Program-made: the position numbers and the translations under genes
The notes under the pieces: generated by a model
Databases searched by the model: none
What the model saw: the letters and a program-made list of their open reading frames with translations, nothing else
What the model was told of the DNA's origin: nothing
Source: Xylona heveae TC161
Taxonomy: Eukaryota; Ascomycota; Xylonomycetes; Xylonales; Xylonaceae
Length of the DNA: 64,000 nt
Direction: 5' to 3'
Assembly: GCF_001619985.1 (NCBI RefSeq)
Contig: NW_017264202.1
Coordinates: 806,001-870,000 of the forward strand
Shown here: in pieces, positions 1 to 13,639 of the stretch
Layout of the letters: the number at the start of each line of letters is the position of its first letter
Numbering within the stretch: position 1 is the first letter of the stretch

Positions 1-136
1 AACCCCGCAATGATATTTTTGTCTCCTTCAGCAATCACAAGATTAGTGGATTCAGAAGCCTGTCCACGCCGAAGGCCATTTTACGCTTTTGTCGACCTGT
101 GAGCGGTCTGCCCTCAGGGGTCCCCGCTCCCTCATC

Positions 137-3100
137 ATGTCGAAACCATATCAACACACCTTTGAATCTATCCAATCTCCCTTGTGAGTGTAGACAACAT
201 TGTCATTACTTTATCTTGTCTCTAACCATCTGCCTGTGATAGGAGCGGCCCTGGCGGCTACTCGAATCCCGCTTCTCCTGTCGGCGGCCAACCGCCCTCC
301 TTCAAAACAAACCTCAATCGTGCCAAAACAAAGAAATGGGTAGAAGCGAAAGGATACTCCTACGATGGAGATGATTGGGGTGAAGTCGATGAATATGACG
401 AATACGGTGGTTATGACGAGCCACAACCGCCTGCAGTACCTGCTGTTCCTGCTATGCCACCCCTACCAAAGCAACCTACAGGACTCAGACAAAAGGGCCA
501 GAGTGCTGCAAGCCCACGCTCGAGTCCCCAAACTGAACAAACTGGGGTTTTCTCTCCTCCTGCCAAACAGGGCTCCTCACCGTCTATTGGTCACCAACAA
601 CATTACAATGGCCCCTCCGCCGTAGCTTCATCAGGGTCGTCGGCTGTCCCACGGGGTGTTTCCCCAGGCCGCCCAAGGGCCAATTCTTTCGAGCAGGGGG
701 ACGATGCGGTGGCCATGCCCTCCGCTCTTGCGGAGCCGGGAGGAGCTTGGGGCCAGGTCTCGTCCAATGAAGATCAATCACACATCCCGATTCGTACGTC
801 CGCTACAGGCTCGCCCGTTTCTCATTCCCCCACTCTGCACCCATGGGCCAGTGGCGAAGCACATGCGCCCCAAGCAGAGCAAAAGCCACCCCCTCTTCGG
901 ATCGAGACGCAATCTGTTGCTGCGGGTGCTCCTCCGCAACCACCTACTGTATCGCCAAAGTATGCAACGTATTCTCCGTCCCCATCAGCTGGAAGTCATC
1001 GAGCTGTTTCCGATACTGACAGGAGACACCCCTCTGGTCCCGCGAGTCGGAGGCAATCCGTTGACAGCAATGCACCGTCTGTCGAATTACAGAGTCGGCG
1101 TGATTTCTCGCCTTCCGTTGCCCCTCAACGTAATCCCAGCGCCTCCAACTCCCCGAATCCAAATGAGTTTCGCTTTCCGCCTCGCAAGAGTAGCTTGAGT
1201 CAGAGGACAGCTTCATGGAACCGGACACCGCGTCCTTATGAAGATGTCTCTCAAGCTTTCCCGCAGTCTCCAGGCTCCGAAACATTGCAATCTCCTATAT
1301 CCGATCAAGGCGGATTCAGTACAACAAAAGCAACGACGTTTGTCCGACCGGCTGATATCTACAAACGAATTGAAGCTGAGCGAGAGAGGGAAAGGCGCTC
1401 TTTGGATTCTGGCAGACCGAGCCTGGACTCCGTTCGAAGCCGCTCCAGTGAACCTGAAAGGGTCACAAGCCCGCCACTAAGGGAACGCTTGAGCTCCGAA
1501 AGTCTTGGTCGATCTATCAGGGGACGCTCAAGTTTTGATGGAACGGGCGACCTTGAGTCTAACCGTAGACTGAAGCCAATGCTCGATCCCGTAAAGGAGA
1601 GAAAAAGCGAATATGGCTTTGAAGGATTTTCATATGAGGCCGCAAAAGCGGCTGAAGAGCAGTCCAAAAACCCGGTTGATGCCTCATCTAAAGCAGGCCA
1701 ACGAGACTCGAGGCCAATTCTTCCTGACCTTAACCGCATCTCTGCCTTTGGAGATTCTCTTTTCGGACCTACTCTTGCCTCTTCAGATTTCCTCTCCGGT
1801 CCAGAAGGGCAACCTCCCGAGGCCATTGCTGGACCTACTGTCACCGAACCTGTCCGCGATGTGGCTAATGAAAAGACTCTTGAGCACCAACCTTCTCTGG
1901 GATTTCGGTCAGTGGTGAATCAAGCTTTCGACAGGAAAGATGACAAATCTGTCCCGCCAACTCCGTCCTCTACGGATCGCTCAGATATTCGAAGTGGTAG
2001 TGAAAGTACGACCGAGATAAGTCCAATCATGAGTCGCGTTCCTGATATTGCTTCACTTGATGCCCAAGCTGGGAATGCTGCCAAAACGCAGCCGGAGATG
2101 GGAGCTATCACCGAAGAAATTAATGAGTTCGACGCGGGTTCTAGACCAACTTCTACCGCAACCGCCATACCCGCAGATGTCGTGAGGACACCGTCGCCTC
2201 CTCCTTCTGCTCATTCCCGCAAGACGTCAGAGAACTTGCCGCAGGGCTTTGTGCCTGGGCATCGGCGGGATTTGAGTACCCCTAGCCCGGCAAATAGTCC
2301 GGCACGGTCGCCGGCTCTCAAATCTACCGAGACCAATGCCGCAGAAAAGCAAGCCGAGGTCACATCCGCCACTCCCACAGATGCCCAAGCTGTCCATCAC
2401 CCTTCAGAACAACCAAGTGGACCTCCCACAGGACTACCTGAAGTCGCATCTGAGACTGAAGGGCAAGACCTCTCTATCAATGACACGAGCAATCCACTGG
2501 ACCAAGCAGAGGTCGAGAAAGTCGCTCTAGAGCATCGCTCTCCGGAGGCGTCTCCAACTAGAGAGCCTCGATCACCGACTTTTAGTGTTTCTCCTCGAAG
2601 TGGATCCGAATCCCCAAGCAAAGGCCGGGTACGAGATCTTGCTGGCATGTTTGACTTGAATGAGAGATCGTCACGTCGTGGCTCTGCCACTTCCTTTTCC
2701 TCTCGAGGAAGTGTCACAGAGAAGGCCAAAGATGCCACGGATGCGAGCCGTCTAGTTCCGAATCGACTAGAGAGTTTCCGGCCATCTTTGCCTGGCGGGT
2801 GGGTATCATTTTCAACCATGGCTGACAATAGCCCAAGTCGACTCAGTGTGGTGACGGACGATACTGCGGCTAAGGAGGCCGGTCAGAAAGATGCCATCCG
2901 AAACGAAAATGTCCCTGAATTCGGGCCAGCTTTGCAGGGCCCATCAGAGGAGGGTCTTGATTTGGTACAAACCAGCGCTGGTCAGGGCGCGCTGTCGCCT
3001 GAAAGTAGAGTACCTGAGCACGACGCCTTTGCAGCAGCTGCGGCCGCAGGTGCTGCCATGGGTGCATCAATTGCCGACTCAGTCCGGCAACTGCGAGAGC

Positions 3101-6100
3101 GGGGTGGTTTCGACTCGACTTCCCCATCTGACTACGAGCGGAACGAGCATACCGACACGTCACTTGAATCTTCAATCCATAGTCATGTGGCACCTCATTT
3201 TGAGATTCACAGTGACGAAGATGTGGTTGACCAAGGTTTGGACGCACAAACGAGCTCGCCGATGCCTCAGCTTCTCACTCCCTCCAACTTGGAGTCGTCT
3301 GGCTCTCCGAGCGTTGGCCCTACGCCTCCCCCCAAGGATACGCCGTATCAAACAGGCCGCGCTGAATCTGACTATTTCCCTCCAACGCTGCCCCTGAAGC
3401 ATAAGAGTATCAATCCGGCTATGCAGCCGCCAATTCTCAACCCAACCGTTCGTCCAGAAATATTACCCTCTTTAAGCACAGAAACTTCTCCACAAGACCT
3501 TGAAAGCGATCGACTCAGAAAAGAGATTGTCAGAAGGCTTAGTCCAATGTCCTCATCTGAACAGGATGCTCTTCGAGAGCTGGAAGACTCCGAGGGCGTT
3601 CCAGATAATGCTGATTCCAAGTCGTTCGATCCAGCTCGGGAAAGCACATTCTTACCCAGCGAATATGATAGCTATTGGGATCATGGGGAGCGCGATGATG
3701 ATGAGGATGAGGATGATGAAGTTACGAGTGGTAGTCGAACTCCGCCTGCACGGGCCGAGCAAAGCTTACACCCTGTCGAGCTTGAGAGCGATCAGTTCAC
3801 TCTAGCAAAGGCGTCGCATGAGCCAGCAGCGGAGCCGGAACAACATCGCGACGTCCCTTTGACGGAGCAGGCTGGTGCCGCAAGTACAATGGCACAAGGC
3901 CCACCTTTGCTCAAGAAGAAGTTTTCCTGGGAAGAAGATTCTCGCTCTCAATCTCCTGAATCAGTTGAGCTTCATCCTCCAGATTATCCGAGCCATGGGG
4001 AGGCTTTCGAAATCCCTAAGCCTGTGTCATCCGAAGAAACTCGAGACTCGCTTCAGAGTGTCTCGACTACAATCCCTCATGAACAACAGCTTGGCGAGGG
4101 ACAATCCTCTAAGGATTTGCAGTACAGCAAACGGGAATTTTCAGTTCCTAGTGGATACAGATCTTCCCTCCCTCCGTATGAAGAGGCCATGGATGTTGCA
4201 GACGGCGTTGCACCCGATACTGCCAGCAGTGAAGCGCCAGAACCTCTGCGCTCGTCCACTTCCACTGGCCTCCATGACATCGAAATACCAGCAAGTAGAC
4301 CTACCTCAACCGCACTGGAGCATACATCCGTGATTCCAGCAGAGCAGGCGCCTGTAGTTGACCAGGAGAAAACTGGTCCAATTGTAGGCGCACCTGACGA
4401 CGTAGCTCAGTCAACGCAAACCACCTCACAGCAAAAGATGCCTTCGTTTAGGGATATTTTGGCCCTAACCAACCCGTTTGACCGGATACAATCATATAAT
4501 ATAGCCCGAAAGCAGCTGGCGGAATCGGATTCAGGGTTATCTAACTGGATTACTTCGATAACTGCTGCTAATCCTGAGTACGCAGACTTGGTTTCCACAA
4601 ACAGAGAAGCCAGTCAACCAGCGGGTTCTAGTACCAAGCGCTCAGTTAGTTCCATTCAGGGTCCCACTCATGCTAGCGGAAGCATCAGGATCACCAGTCA
4701 TCACATGCAAACCAAAGGCAAGGATCTCCTTCACTCCGCGGGCGCCTTAGGCGGGAGAGCAAATATCGCCGCCAAAGGTCTTTTCTCCAAAGGAAGAAAT
4801 AAGTTACGCGGCAGCAATGCTGAGAAGGTAGATACTTAATTTCCCGTTTTTATTTTTTTCTTTTCCTTTCTTTTCCTTTTTTTTGGTTCCCTCTCCGCCA
4901 TTTTGGTGCATACCTCACTATATATTTTTAATATTCAAAGTCATGTCTTTTTACGCTTCTATTGATGTATCCAGGGAGTCACGGCTATAGCTGGGTGACT
5001 CGTGAGCCAAGAGGATAAAGTGTACGATGAAGCCCGGTCTGGTCTGTATTATTCATGACGGTTGGACTGGTGCGAAATAACGTTTTGGAGCGTTTTTGTA
5101 GTTTTTGTTTCAAAACTTGTACTTCAGATTTCTATTCTCATGACTTTTTATGTTGATGATTGGTGTACTTAGGAAACTCATGCTTCTCCCTTGGCTGGTG
5201 GAGAGAATAGTGCTTCTTGCGTGCCTAGTCAAACTCCCCTTGCGTCCCAGCGAGGCGCAAATTCCAAGCTTAGTGAGCAAGGAAGAAGCGCCACCACCCA
5301 CGAGCAAGAGATTCCATCGCGTCTGGATACTGGCCCTAAACAAAATATTACCGAACGGAATGTGCAACCTGCTCCAAATGTCGATGAAATGGGAAAATCG
5401 CCTTCTCGGCCAGCTTTATCGTCCAGAGGATATACTATTCGTGCAGTGCAGCCAGAGCCAGTTTACGCTCCCAACTCACCTGAGAAAGACCCTAACAGGT
5501 TCAGTCTTGGCCAATCTCTCGGCGTTGTCAACCCTGACAATAATGAGAACGATGTAAGAGAGGCGGATGATGTTGACTTTGAAGAACGAAATAATACCCA
5601 GGATGGTAGCGTGCAGCACGAAGCTAATACTGGAGCCAATCACGCGGAGACTTCTCATGAAGCTCATATCTCCCAACAATCTCCAGTGTCAGCTTTGCCA
5701 ATAGTTTCAGATCCCAATGTCGCTATGAGCCTTCAAACTCTGACAGGTACAACAACACAAGGTGCATACGCAGTGGCAGAGCGTACGGCTGCTAGATCAC
5801 CACACAAAAATTCCCAGATCCCTTTTCGACCTTACCAGGTTGAAGTGCTTAACCACGGCCAAGAAGTGCGACCAGCCACGCATAGGAGATCTTCAACTAA
5901 AGATTCATATGAAAGTTCAGGCTATGCCCGGAGATCTTCTCAAGGGCTCTTGAACACAGATCAAAATGGCCCTGGAATCGGTTCAGATAGTTCCCAATTA
6001 CCATCTCTCGCTGCCGATGTCCAGGCTCAACAGAATGATGACCACGGCAGGCCTAGGCGCTCACTACATCCGCGTCAGCACAGCACTGAATCTTATATGC

Positions 6101-7395
6101 AGGGGCCGGTTCTTAATCATGAGGAGATGCTGCGTGCAGAGTCTCGTCGACGGTCGATGGACCTTCTGAGGCAGTTTGGCGGCGGGTCTCCTGTTTATCT
6201 AGAAAGACGGGATTCGTCAGGATCGACCTGGTCAAGCTCGAGCAAGGTTGGCGCTCATAAAAAGCGTCGATCTAGTCTCTTTGGCTTGCTCAGCAAACCT
6301 CCTACTCCAGAGGTACCCCATGGAAGCCGCGAGAGTGCAATCACACATCTCGCAAACTCAAAAGCTGAACCTGATCCTGCAAATCCGCCGTTGAAAACAC
6401 AGGAAGGCAGTGGTAACAGTGCTCGGCCAAAAGATATAGCTGAGAAGCGGGGAAGAAATAAGTTACAGAGATCTTCGACCAGCCAGTTCGTTCAAGCATT
6501 GGACGAGAAGAAAAAGAAACGTTTCTCCGGTCTTGGCGTAAGTCTTCTCTAAACAATGCGGGACGCACTCAGTAGTAAAGTTTACTAAAAAATCGTCAAG
6601 GGAATTTTTGGTAGGTCAGACAATAATCCCAAGCAAGGGCACCAACCATTTCCTGCTGGCCCAAATGTACTTGTCAAGCATAGCCACACTCGTCGAAACC
6701 GCGAAAGTCAGGCCCTCACGCAGCAGCAAGCAAAGCAAGTGGCGCCAGTCTCCCCCAATGACGCTGTTCCGCATCCTTCTGCAGCCGGCTATACAAACTG
6801 GTCTGCAGAGCCATCAGCCACGGCCTTGCCCGAGCCATATCAGGCGAATACCTATCAGGACGTTGGGGAACAGATCACAGAATCAGACCGTGGAACAACG
6901 CCACAAAATTTCTTAGAAGGTCATGGTCGTACTTCACCTCATCCACAGCCCCCATTTTCCGGGTTTGATCAGTCTTGGCACCCTTCTGGCAGTTCAGGAC
7001 AATATCTTCAACATTGGTCTCACGACTCGACACCTCGAATTAATACAACCAGTAATCAGACAGAGGATCCATGGCGCATAGATGTCCCTCTGCCTTCCTC
7101 CCCACTGAAAATCGAGCATCCCGGTGAAGATTACTATCAACACCCTGCCCAAAATTACCATTACCAAGAGGATCCACAATACCGGGAGTACAATTTTCAT
7201 CGTGCCCCTCAAGCCGACAGCGTCTCGCCGCTCAACGCCCCTGTCCCTGGGGCTGGCCCCGTGGGTCCGCTGAGCATCGACGATCCGTTGACCAAATTAA
7301 GCTCGGGTTCTCCATCTCCAATCCAGGAGCTTCCCGGCGCAGAAAACCCGCAACACCATCACTCCGCTGCTTATGCCTCAGGGTTTCGAACATGA
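137..7395 (+). CDS. Very large intrinsically disordered fungal protein, function unknown
   Basis: Four exons fit one frame: 137-183, 243-4827, 5173-6537 and 6601-7395, giving about 2263 residues. The ATG at 137 is chosen because the first exon splices in frame to a conserved-looking N-terminus with TKKWVEAKGYSYDGDDWG at about residues 45-62. Nearly all the rest is low-complexity Ser/Pro/Thr/Glu sequence with no catalytic domain visible. Short basic patches ending in FGxL or GIFGR recur towards the C-terminus (KKRRSSLFGLL in exon 3 and KKKKRFSGLG joined to GIFGRS across the last junction), which may be membrane- or partner-binding motifs. Intron 3 (6538-6600) uses the acceptor CAAG; the later GTAG would break the frame. 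Intron 2 is long (345 nt), and retaining it would end the protein after five further residues. I cannot name the family; disordered scaffold or septal-pore-associated proteins look like this, but that is only a guess. Gene structure is secure. Confidence 0.85.
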
Positions 7396-8254
7396 ATCCG
7401 ACATAGACTCTTGTCTCATTGTTTTATTGATCTTGTTCTGGACCTGAACAGTCGAAATCTAGATATCTACCTTTCCCGTTTACTTCAATTTGTCCTTTTG
7501 AGCCTATCATATTTTAGTCTTTCTTGTTTCATATTTCCGAATCTTTGCCAGAGAACACGTCATCCTTGGCAGTACACATGGGCATTCCTAGCATACATTA
7601 TTATTTCTTGATCTTTGAGCGTTTGAAATTTGGCATATCATTCAAGGCATAGCGTAACGTATTTCGGCATTTGAAACATAGAACAGCGCTCACCGAGGAT
7701 CCTGCAATGGGGATTCGTCTTTCCAATTGTCATATTCCATTTCGGATGACTTTTTCTCTCTTCGATCTATGACTTATGACAGTCGTGTTTTCTCAATTTC
7801 TGGCAAAATATTTCGGTACCATTCATAGTAGATATTTCACATTTCGTTTAATTTTGCATGGCATGCAATGCAATTACGTTGGTTCAGTGATTCTCATATC
7901 TGATGTCTACATGTCTGTTTTCGAGTCATATTAGGCACATGCGTGAGATTGAGGAAGACAGGGAAACGCCAAGATCTAAACGTGTTTAAGATTACCCCTG
8001 AGCAAACTTGAAGTTTGTCACTGAACGAATCTGAACTATCTACCTCGGAAAGCTCTGGACATAACTCTCATCCTATCCTCATCTCTCCCTTAATCCGGTC
8101 ATTTTCTGAAAGCACAGGCACATTCATTTCTCCCTCAATCATACCAACCACCATTGACGATCCTCCTAATCCTTTTTGATTTCACTAGTCCTTCAGCAAG
8201 TCATTGTCTCCCACCTTGACATTTTCTCTCTCTCCACTTCTAGCACAAGCCAAG
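7396..8254. other. Intergenic region, no gene seen
   Basis: Pyrimidine-rich 3' flank of the large disordered-protein gene, followed by the presumed promoter and 5' leader of the gene starting at 8255. A 66-codon ORF at 7411-7611 is hydrophobic by chance in T-rich DNA and shows no coding character. Confidence 0.7.
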
Positions 8255-9437
8255 ATGCCCAAAACCCAAGCCGGGTGTCAAGTTGCGCTCGGGTTTAAGA
8301 ACAAACCGGAGGCTTGGTCTGCGTTCAAGCAAGACTTTGAAACATGGCACAAAGACCCAGCTCATCCCGATAGAAAATATCTCTCTTTGAATGACGCAGC
8401 TCTGTACGGCGAAGTTCAGGATTTTGCGGAGTCTGTCGGAGAGAAGTACTGGGCTACTTCAATTGAGAAGCTCCACTGGCCATGGGACAAGGACGAGTGA
8501 GTATAACTGCTCCTGCCTTTCAGACCCTGAGTTAACCTCGAGTAGCATCTGCGATTTTATTTATGACTACGCCATTCTTGAAGGTGCCCGTGAGCGGAAA
8601 ACCAAGGATCATGCTGCATCTTCCCCTACGGTGGAATTTAAAGGAGATGCGACCCCACTGGAGCAAACGTCTCCAGCATCAGTGGCGCAAACAGTTGAAG
8701 AAAACCGTCAAGGAACTGGAAGCTCCGTGCGTCGCTCTGAACGGATCAAAAAGCTTCCAAAAAAGCATTTGGGACTCCAATTGCTTAGGGTCAACCCGTC
8801 TACTTCACCCACACCCCGAACGCCAAATCGTAATTTAAATCGTATTTTCATTGACCTCGACGCGGAAGAAAGCACAGTGACTTCAAGAACAGTCTCAGAA
8901 ACAGTCACAGCAGAAAATGCTCCTCCAACAATTCCATCGAATGAAGAACAAAATCAGAAAAAGGCACATCTTCGGAGCTCCCGTGCAATGACTCCTGATG
9001 CCGAGGAAACCGCACCGATTGACCTCTCAACGCCAACCAAGTTGCCCAACAGACCTGATGAAGTATTTGTTCGTCCCGTCGAGCAAACTGTCATCTCATT
9101 TACTCGAAAAGCTTCGTTTCCTTCTCAACGCTGGCTGAAGACCACTTTGATCGTTCACAAATCTTCAGAGACGAGATCCAGGATACTTCGATTAGCAAAT
9201 TGCATTAATGCCGACATGCTCAAAGCCATGGTCTTGTCGACCTGGGAAACAAACGAGCATTCTATTTCCGCGGTGGAGTTAAAATGTCCATGGGTATCAT
9301 CTAAGCCGGTGGAGATCGTACTTGGAGATCCAGAAAGTTTCGGTTTCTTGGTTGAGAGGGTGAACGACTGTCCGGTCTGGTCAGAAGCTGGAAGGGACTC
9401 ATGTACTATTGAAATTGAACTTGTTATGAACTCATGA
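8255..9437 (+). CDS. Hypothetical protein, probably lineage-specific
   Basis: Two exons, 8255-8496 and 8546-9437, joined by a 49-nt intron (donor GTGAGT, branch-like GTTAAC, acceptor TAG at 8545), give about 377 residues. The start is the ATG after an AAG context at 8255; the first exon otherwise ends at an in-frame stop straight after the donor. The N-terminal 100 residues look folded (many W/Y/F, e.g. LHWPWDKD). The middle, about residues 110-260, is polar and basic with a cluster RRSERIKKLPKKH that could be a nuclear localisation signal. The C-terminal 100 residues look folded again (RWLKTTLIVHKSS; a final acidic IEIELVMNS). No known family was recognised. The two-domain layout with a basic linker would suit a nuclear protein, which is inference only. 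Confidence 0.75.
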
Positions 9438-10082
9438 AGGACGCTTGGAAGGGGATCTCGTCTTCATGACCCCAACGTTCGACAAGGCGGATGTGCGCTT
9501 ATCGCAAAGTACATATTGTGTGCCAAGCGCCACTTGACTAAAAAATGGGCTTGCTAACCGTGGATTTGCAAAACCGGAATAATTGTAAAACCATTTGGTC
9601 CCTTCACTCATCTCTCTCCACCACTCCTAATTGGTCCCTTTTGTGCTGAGACTTAATGCAACTCCAAGAGGCAAGGCCACCGCTGCTCTGCTCTGCCACT
9701 TGGTAATTGGAGAATTTGAAGAAAATGCTGAAACCAAATTTGTCATGAAAAAGGCTTGAAAGGGAATATTTCTTATATGGCTCCAACACTCCACACGGCG
9801 GACGTGCAACAATTGCATACGCAGTGTCCACCGCCACCACCAAGTTCTGCAGACTGCTAGATTAGGTATAAGATTGCAACATCTTTTGTCGTTATTGTCT
9901 TGTTCAGGAAATACATTTTGTGTCAATATAAGATGCAGCTGGCACAGAATTCCACTCACGGGTCCAGAACACTGGCATCGTCGTAACGTGCAAGCTCAAC
10001 AACTTCAGTTTTCAAGGCACAACAGCCAGAAAATCAGCTGGTCTTTAGTTTTTGCAAATAGATCTTGCGATCTTTGCCTTCC

Positions 10083-10318
10083 AGGAACAAAAGTTCAAGC
10101 TGGGCTGGACAAACAGCAACCAGACGTGCATTTTGTCTTGGAGCAGAATTGTGACATTGTCCTACCCCAGTCTGCAGTATGGGTCTTTGACTTTTGCAAA
10201 CAGTTTTTACAAATCTCGCCTCTTGGAACAAAAGTTCTGACTGATCCCGACAAACAGCAACCAGACTTGCATTTCGTCTTGGAGCAGAATCATCCTACCC
10301 CAGTCTGCAGTATGTGGC
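10083..10318. repeat. Imperfect tandem duplication, two units
   Basis: The stretch 10083-10182 is repeated at about 10226-10318. Shared words include GGAACAAAAGTTC, ACAAACAGCAACCAGAC, GTCTTGGAGCAGAAT and CCTACCCCAGTCTGCAGTATG. The second unit lacks a short internal piece (GTGACATTGT). Spacing between unit starts is about 143 bp. No function is implied. Confidence 0.8.
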
Positions 10319-13300
10319 AGCGTAGATTCTCAACTGAAGCTCTGTGCTTTTGCACACCCAGCTCATGTGCATTGTCCCATTATGCAAACAACAAAAAGCA
10401 TACCATGCTCTGGTTGCTTTGGTGAACTGTCATTGAGCCCCACCCAGCCTAGATTGATTATTGTCCGAGTCTGCTACAGCAGCGAAAATACACAAGCCAG
10501 ACATTTGCTGGACTGCTTGTAGGATCCAAAGACAACACCTTGATCAGGCTTCCTGCCGCCTGTCAACAAGCCCCGACTCCCCAATTTGTTTAACTCAGAA
10601 AAGCAGAGCAAGCGGACATATTCGATAGTGTCACTTCTTTTTTCCAGAGGACAAATATTCTTTGCCTCCTCAGAGTCCACTCGTGGTTCGGACTGATCAA
10701 GCTTGTCAAATATGTCTTTGCAAACATCTACAAATCTTCAAAAGACATTCCCATTTCTTGAGTGCTTCCATCTACAATTTCCATCTCTACCTATACCTTG
10801 CCTAGGGCAATGGTGTTGCCTTTTTACCTTGTGTTTAGGTGGATTAGTGTTTGCATTTTTTGCTACCTTTGCAGCTTTCTTGATTTTTTTGGTCCATTCT
10901 TGGACCTTTTTAAGTGTCATTATCCAGCCACCCAAAGCAGTTTTCAAACGCTGGAACAGCTAATACATGCCTCAGCATTAATTTGAGACCAAGTGTGTTC
11001 TAGGGTCCTGAACCTCTGATTGATCTTGAGTGACTTGAGTCTTGACAGAGCCAAAGCACGAGGGTCATAGGAGGTTGTCATCAATTTCCAGCCAGCGAGG
11101 TAACTTATCGAGACCTGCATATAAAGAAAAGCACTAGGTAGAAGACAGCCACACAGACAACATTTTCTGACGTTTTCTTGGCTGCGAAGTTGTTTTGCCT
11201 CCTCGACATATCCGGATATTCCCCATTTGGGACTCCTATTGTTGGATTGTCTCATGAGTCTCTCCAGTTTCTTCGAGCTCTTTAACTCGTTCAGTTGAGT
11301 TCTAATCCACGACGCACGGCCGCACGTCGATCCATTTTTTAAATTTCCTGGGAGGAGCGAATACTCTCAGTCTCTACTCTCAGCTGAGATTCCGTGAAAG
11401 AAGTAAATCTCAGAGTTTCAAATGGTATAGATTTCCAGACCACGCCCTTAGGCTGAGTGTGGAAAGGGCTAGGCCCAACAGATGATTTGGTCCGTAGTTG
11501 GGGTTCTATAATTCTTTGTTCCTGGCATTCTATTGCCACTGGTGCATTCTGATATCGGGTTGAGCCTTGATATCATGATATGTTTTCCAGTAATAAATAT
11601 ACTCGAATGCTCTCCATCGGATTGCGAAAGTCAGGTTGTTTTCAAAAAAACTTAGAACGGCAACTTCATTTCTGTTTCGTCAAGGACGTTATGAACTTTA
11701 TGAACAAAAGAAACAATATTGATCTTATCTAGCATCTTGCAATATTGGCTTTTTAAATTTGCCATGTAACATGTTGATAAACCGCACAAGGTCATGGCGG
11801 TCTATAGTCGGCCTGAAGACCCACAGGCCGAACATCAAGAAGGCAGCACCCATCTTTGATTGTTTGATAAACAATCAAGGCCTAGAAGCAACAGGGTTCG
11901 ATGCTGAAGGGCAGTCATTTGTCCAGGGTCCTCCAATAAGCTTCCCCCGTTCGGCGTACAGTGTACAGTGTACTCCTTCTAAAGGAGCGTTTGAGTTTCA
12001 AATACAAATAGTTTTATTTGGTGGATCGATCCGAGCCAAGAATCCTCTGCCGTCTTTCTCCCTGGGGTTTCATTCTGAAAATCAACTTCAGCGTTATTTA
12101 AAAGTTAAATAAAAAAAGAAGTAATATATCCAGCAATGGATTATTGGGAACTACCCAGCCAAATGTTGAGGTGTTCGAACTCTAGACCAAACAAGCTTTA
12201 GTATGATTGGAGCTACCGATTATGAGTAGCCTGGCTAAACGATATTGTTAAAACATTTTCGGCAAGACCAATAGCGTTGTAATGGATTAAATATAACACT
12301 TTGTTACAAGAAGAATGTTCAAAGAAGAATGTTTCAAGCTGGGTCTCCTATGTTCTCATTGGGGATAGTTCCCCTCCTTCGCCGGTTGTGTATCCACCAG
12401 GAATTTTTTAAATTTTTTGCTGTAGCGTGTTCCTCAAGGCGCAGGTGAAATGTGCCTGCCTTTTGTAGTTTTTGATGGCAACCACCGTAGCATAACTGTA
12501 TAACAGTCTTGCGACTCTCTGGTTTTCGTGACGGTCAAGTCAGAAGGAAGGGGCGTTAAGAGCCGCAGCGGTGCAGCCACGTCACTCAATGTCTGCTTCA
12601 TTGAACTCCCCATTCACTTGTCAGCAGCAGTTGATCTGGTTCGAGTAGGCTTTCGGATTTCGAAGTGGAATTCGGATTTTGAACATGTTTCCGGGAGTTT
12701 CGACGTTCTCTTTCGCAAACTCTCGGACAAACCGTTGGCATGGAAGCTTCTCTGCTTTTCTCCCCGTAGGGAAGGAGTGTCTGGTTTGGGAAGCTTTCTG
12801 AATGGAGTGAGTAGAAAGTTCTTCAAATTTTATTTTTCTAACGTGAAACATATGGTGGAACCAGAATTAAAAGAAAACGGATAAATTCGCGGACCCGATG
12901 ATGAAGGCTTCCGGTCCTTCAGCTTTCTTTTTTCGCATGAGCCGTTGAGATCGGAAGTAAGGCAGACTTGCTTGCCAGGACCGAAACAGCACGGCCAAGG
13001 CGTCGTGCCAGATCTCCAGTAATTCTCCGCAGTCGCTCTGGACTCTCTTTGCCTCAATATAAGACTTAAGGAGACTATTGAGGATATTTTATTAATGTCC
13101 AGTCATGAAGACATCGTGTTTTTGCGCGTGTTTGTATCCAGAGCCAAAGCTCCGGTTCCCTGTTCTTCCAACTTTCGAGCTCAAGATAGTAATCTTTTCA
13201 TTAGAGTTCCAATGATTAGCAAGTTCGATAAGTACTAACGCTTCAGTGCAGACAGCATAATTTGCATTCAAGAATTCGAATTGAGAGTGCCTGGACAAGT

Positions 13301-13639
13301 CAACTTAGTCCATGAGTCAGGACTAAGCACCGACACCGACTTCTGCTTCTCGGCTGCTTCTTTACAAACTGTAGTTTCATCGCCCGTTGGATACGAGTCT
13401 CGTTTTATGGTTGTTGTTTTATAATCTTTGAAACCGTTCAAAGTCATGGCCTGAGGGTTCTTCCGCCCCGCCGAGCACGGCGCAGTCCAGCGGTGCCGAT
13501 AGGTCTTTGGCCCGCTGTACCCCTTGCTATGGTAAGCGTGATGTTAGTTCAAGCTTTAACTGTCACCGCGGGCTTATTCCGCCCGGGCGCAACCCATCGT
13601 CAGAAGCGATTGGTCTCTATTGAGCAATTGCCCAGGGCT

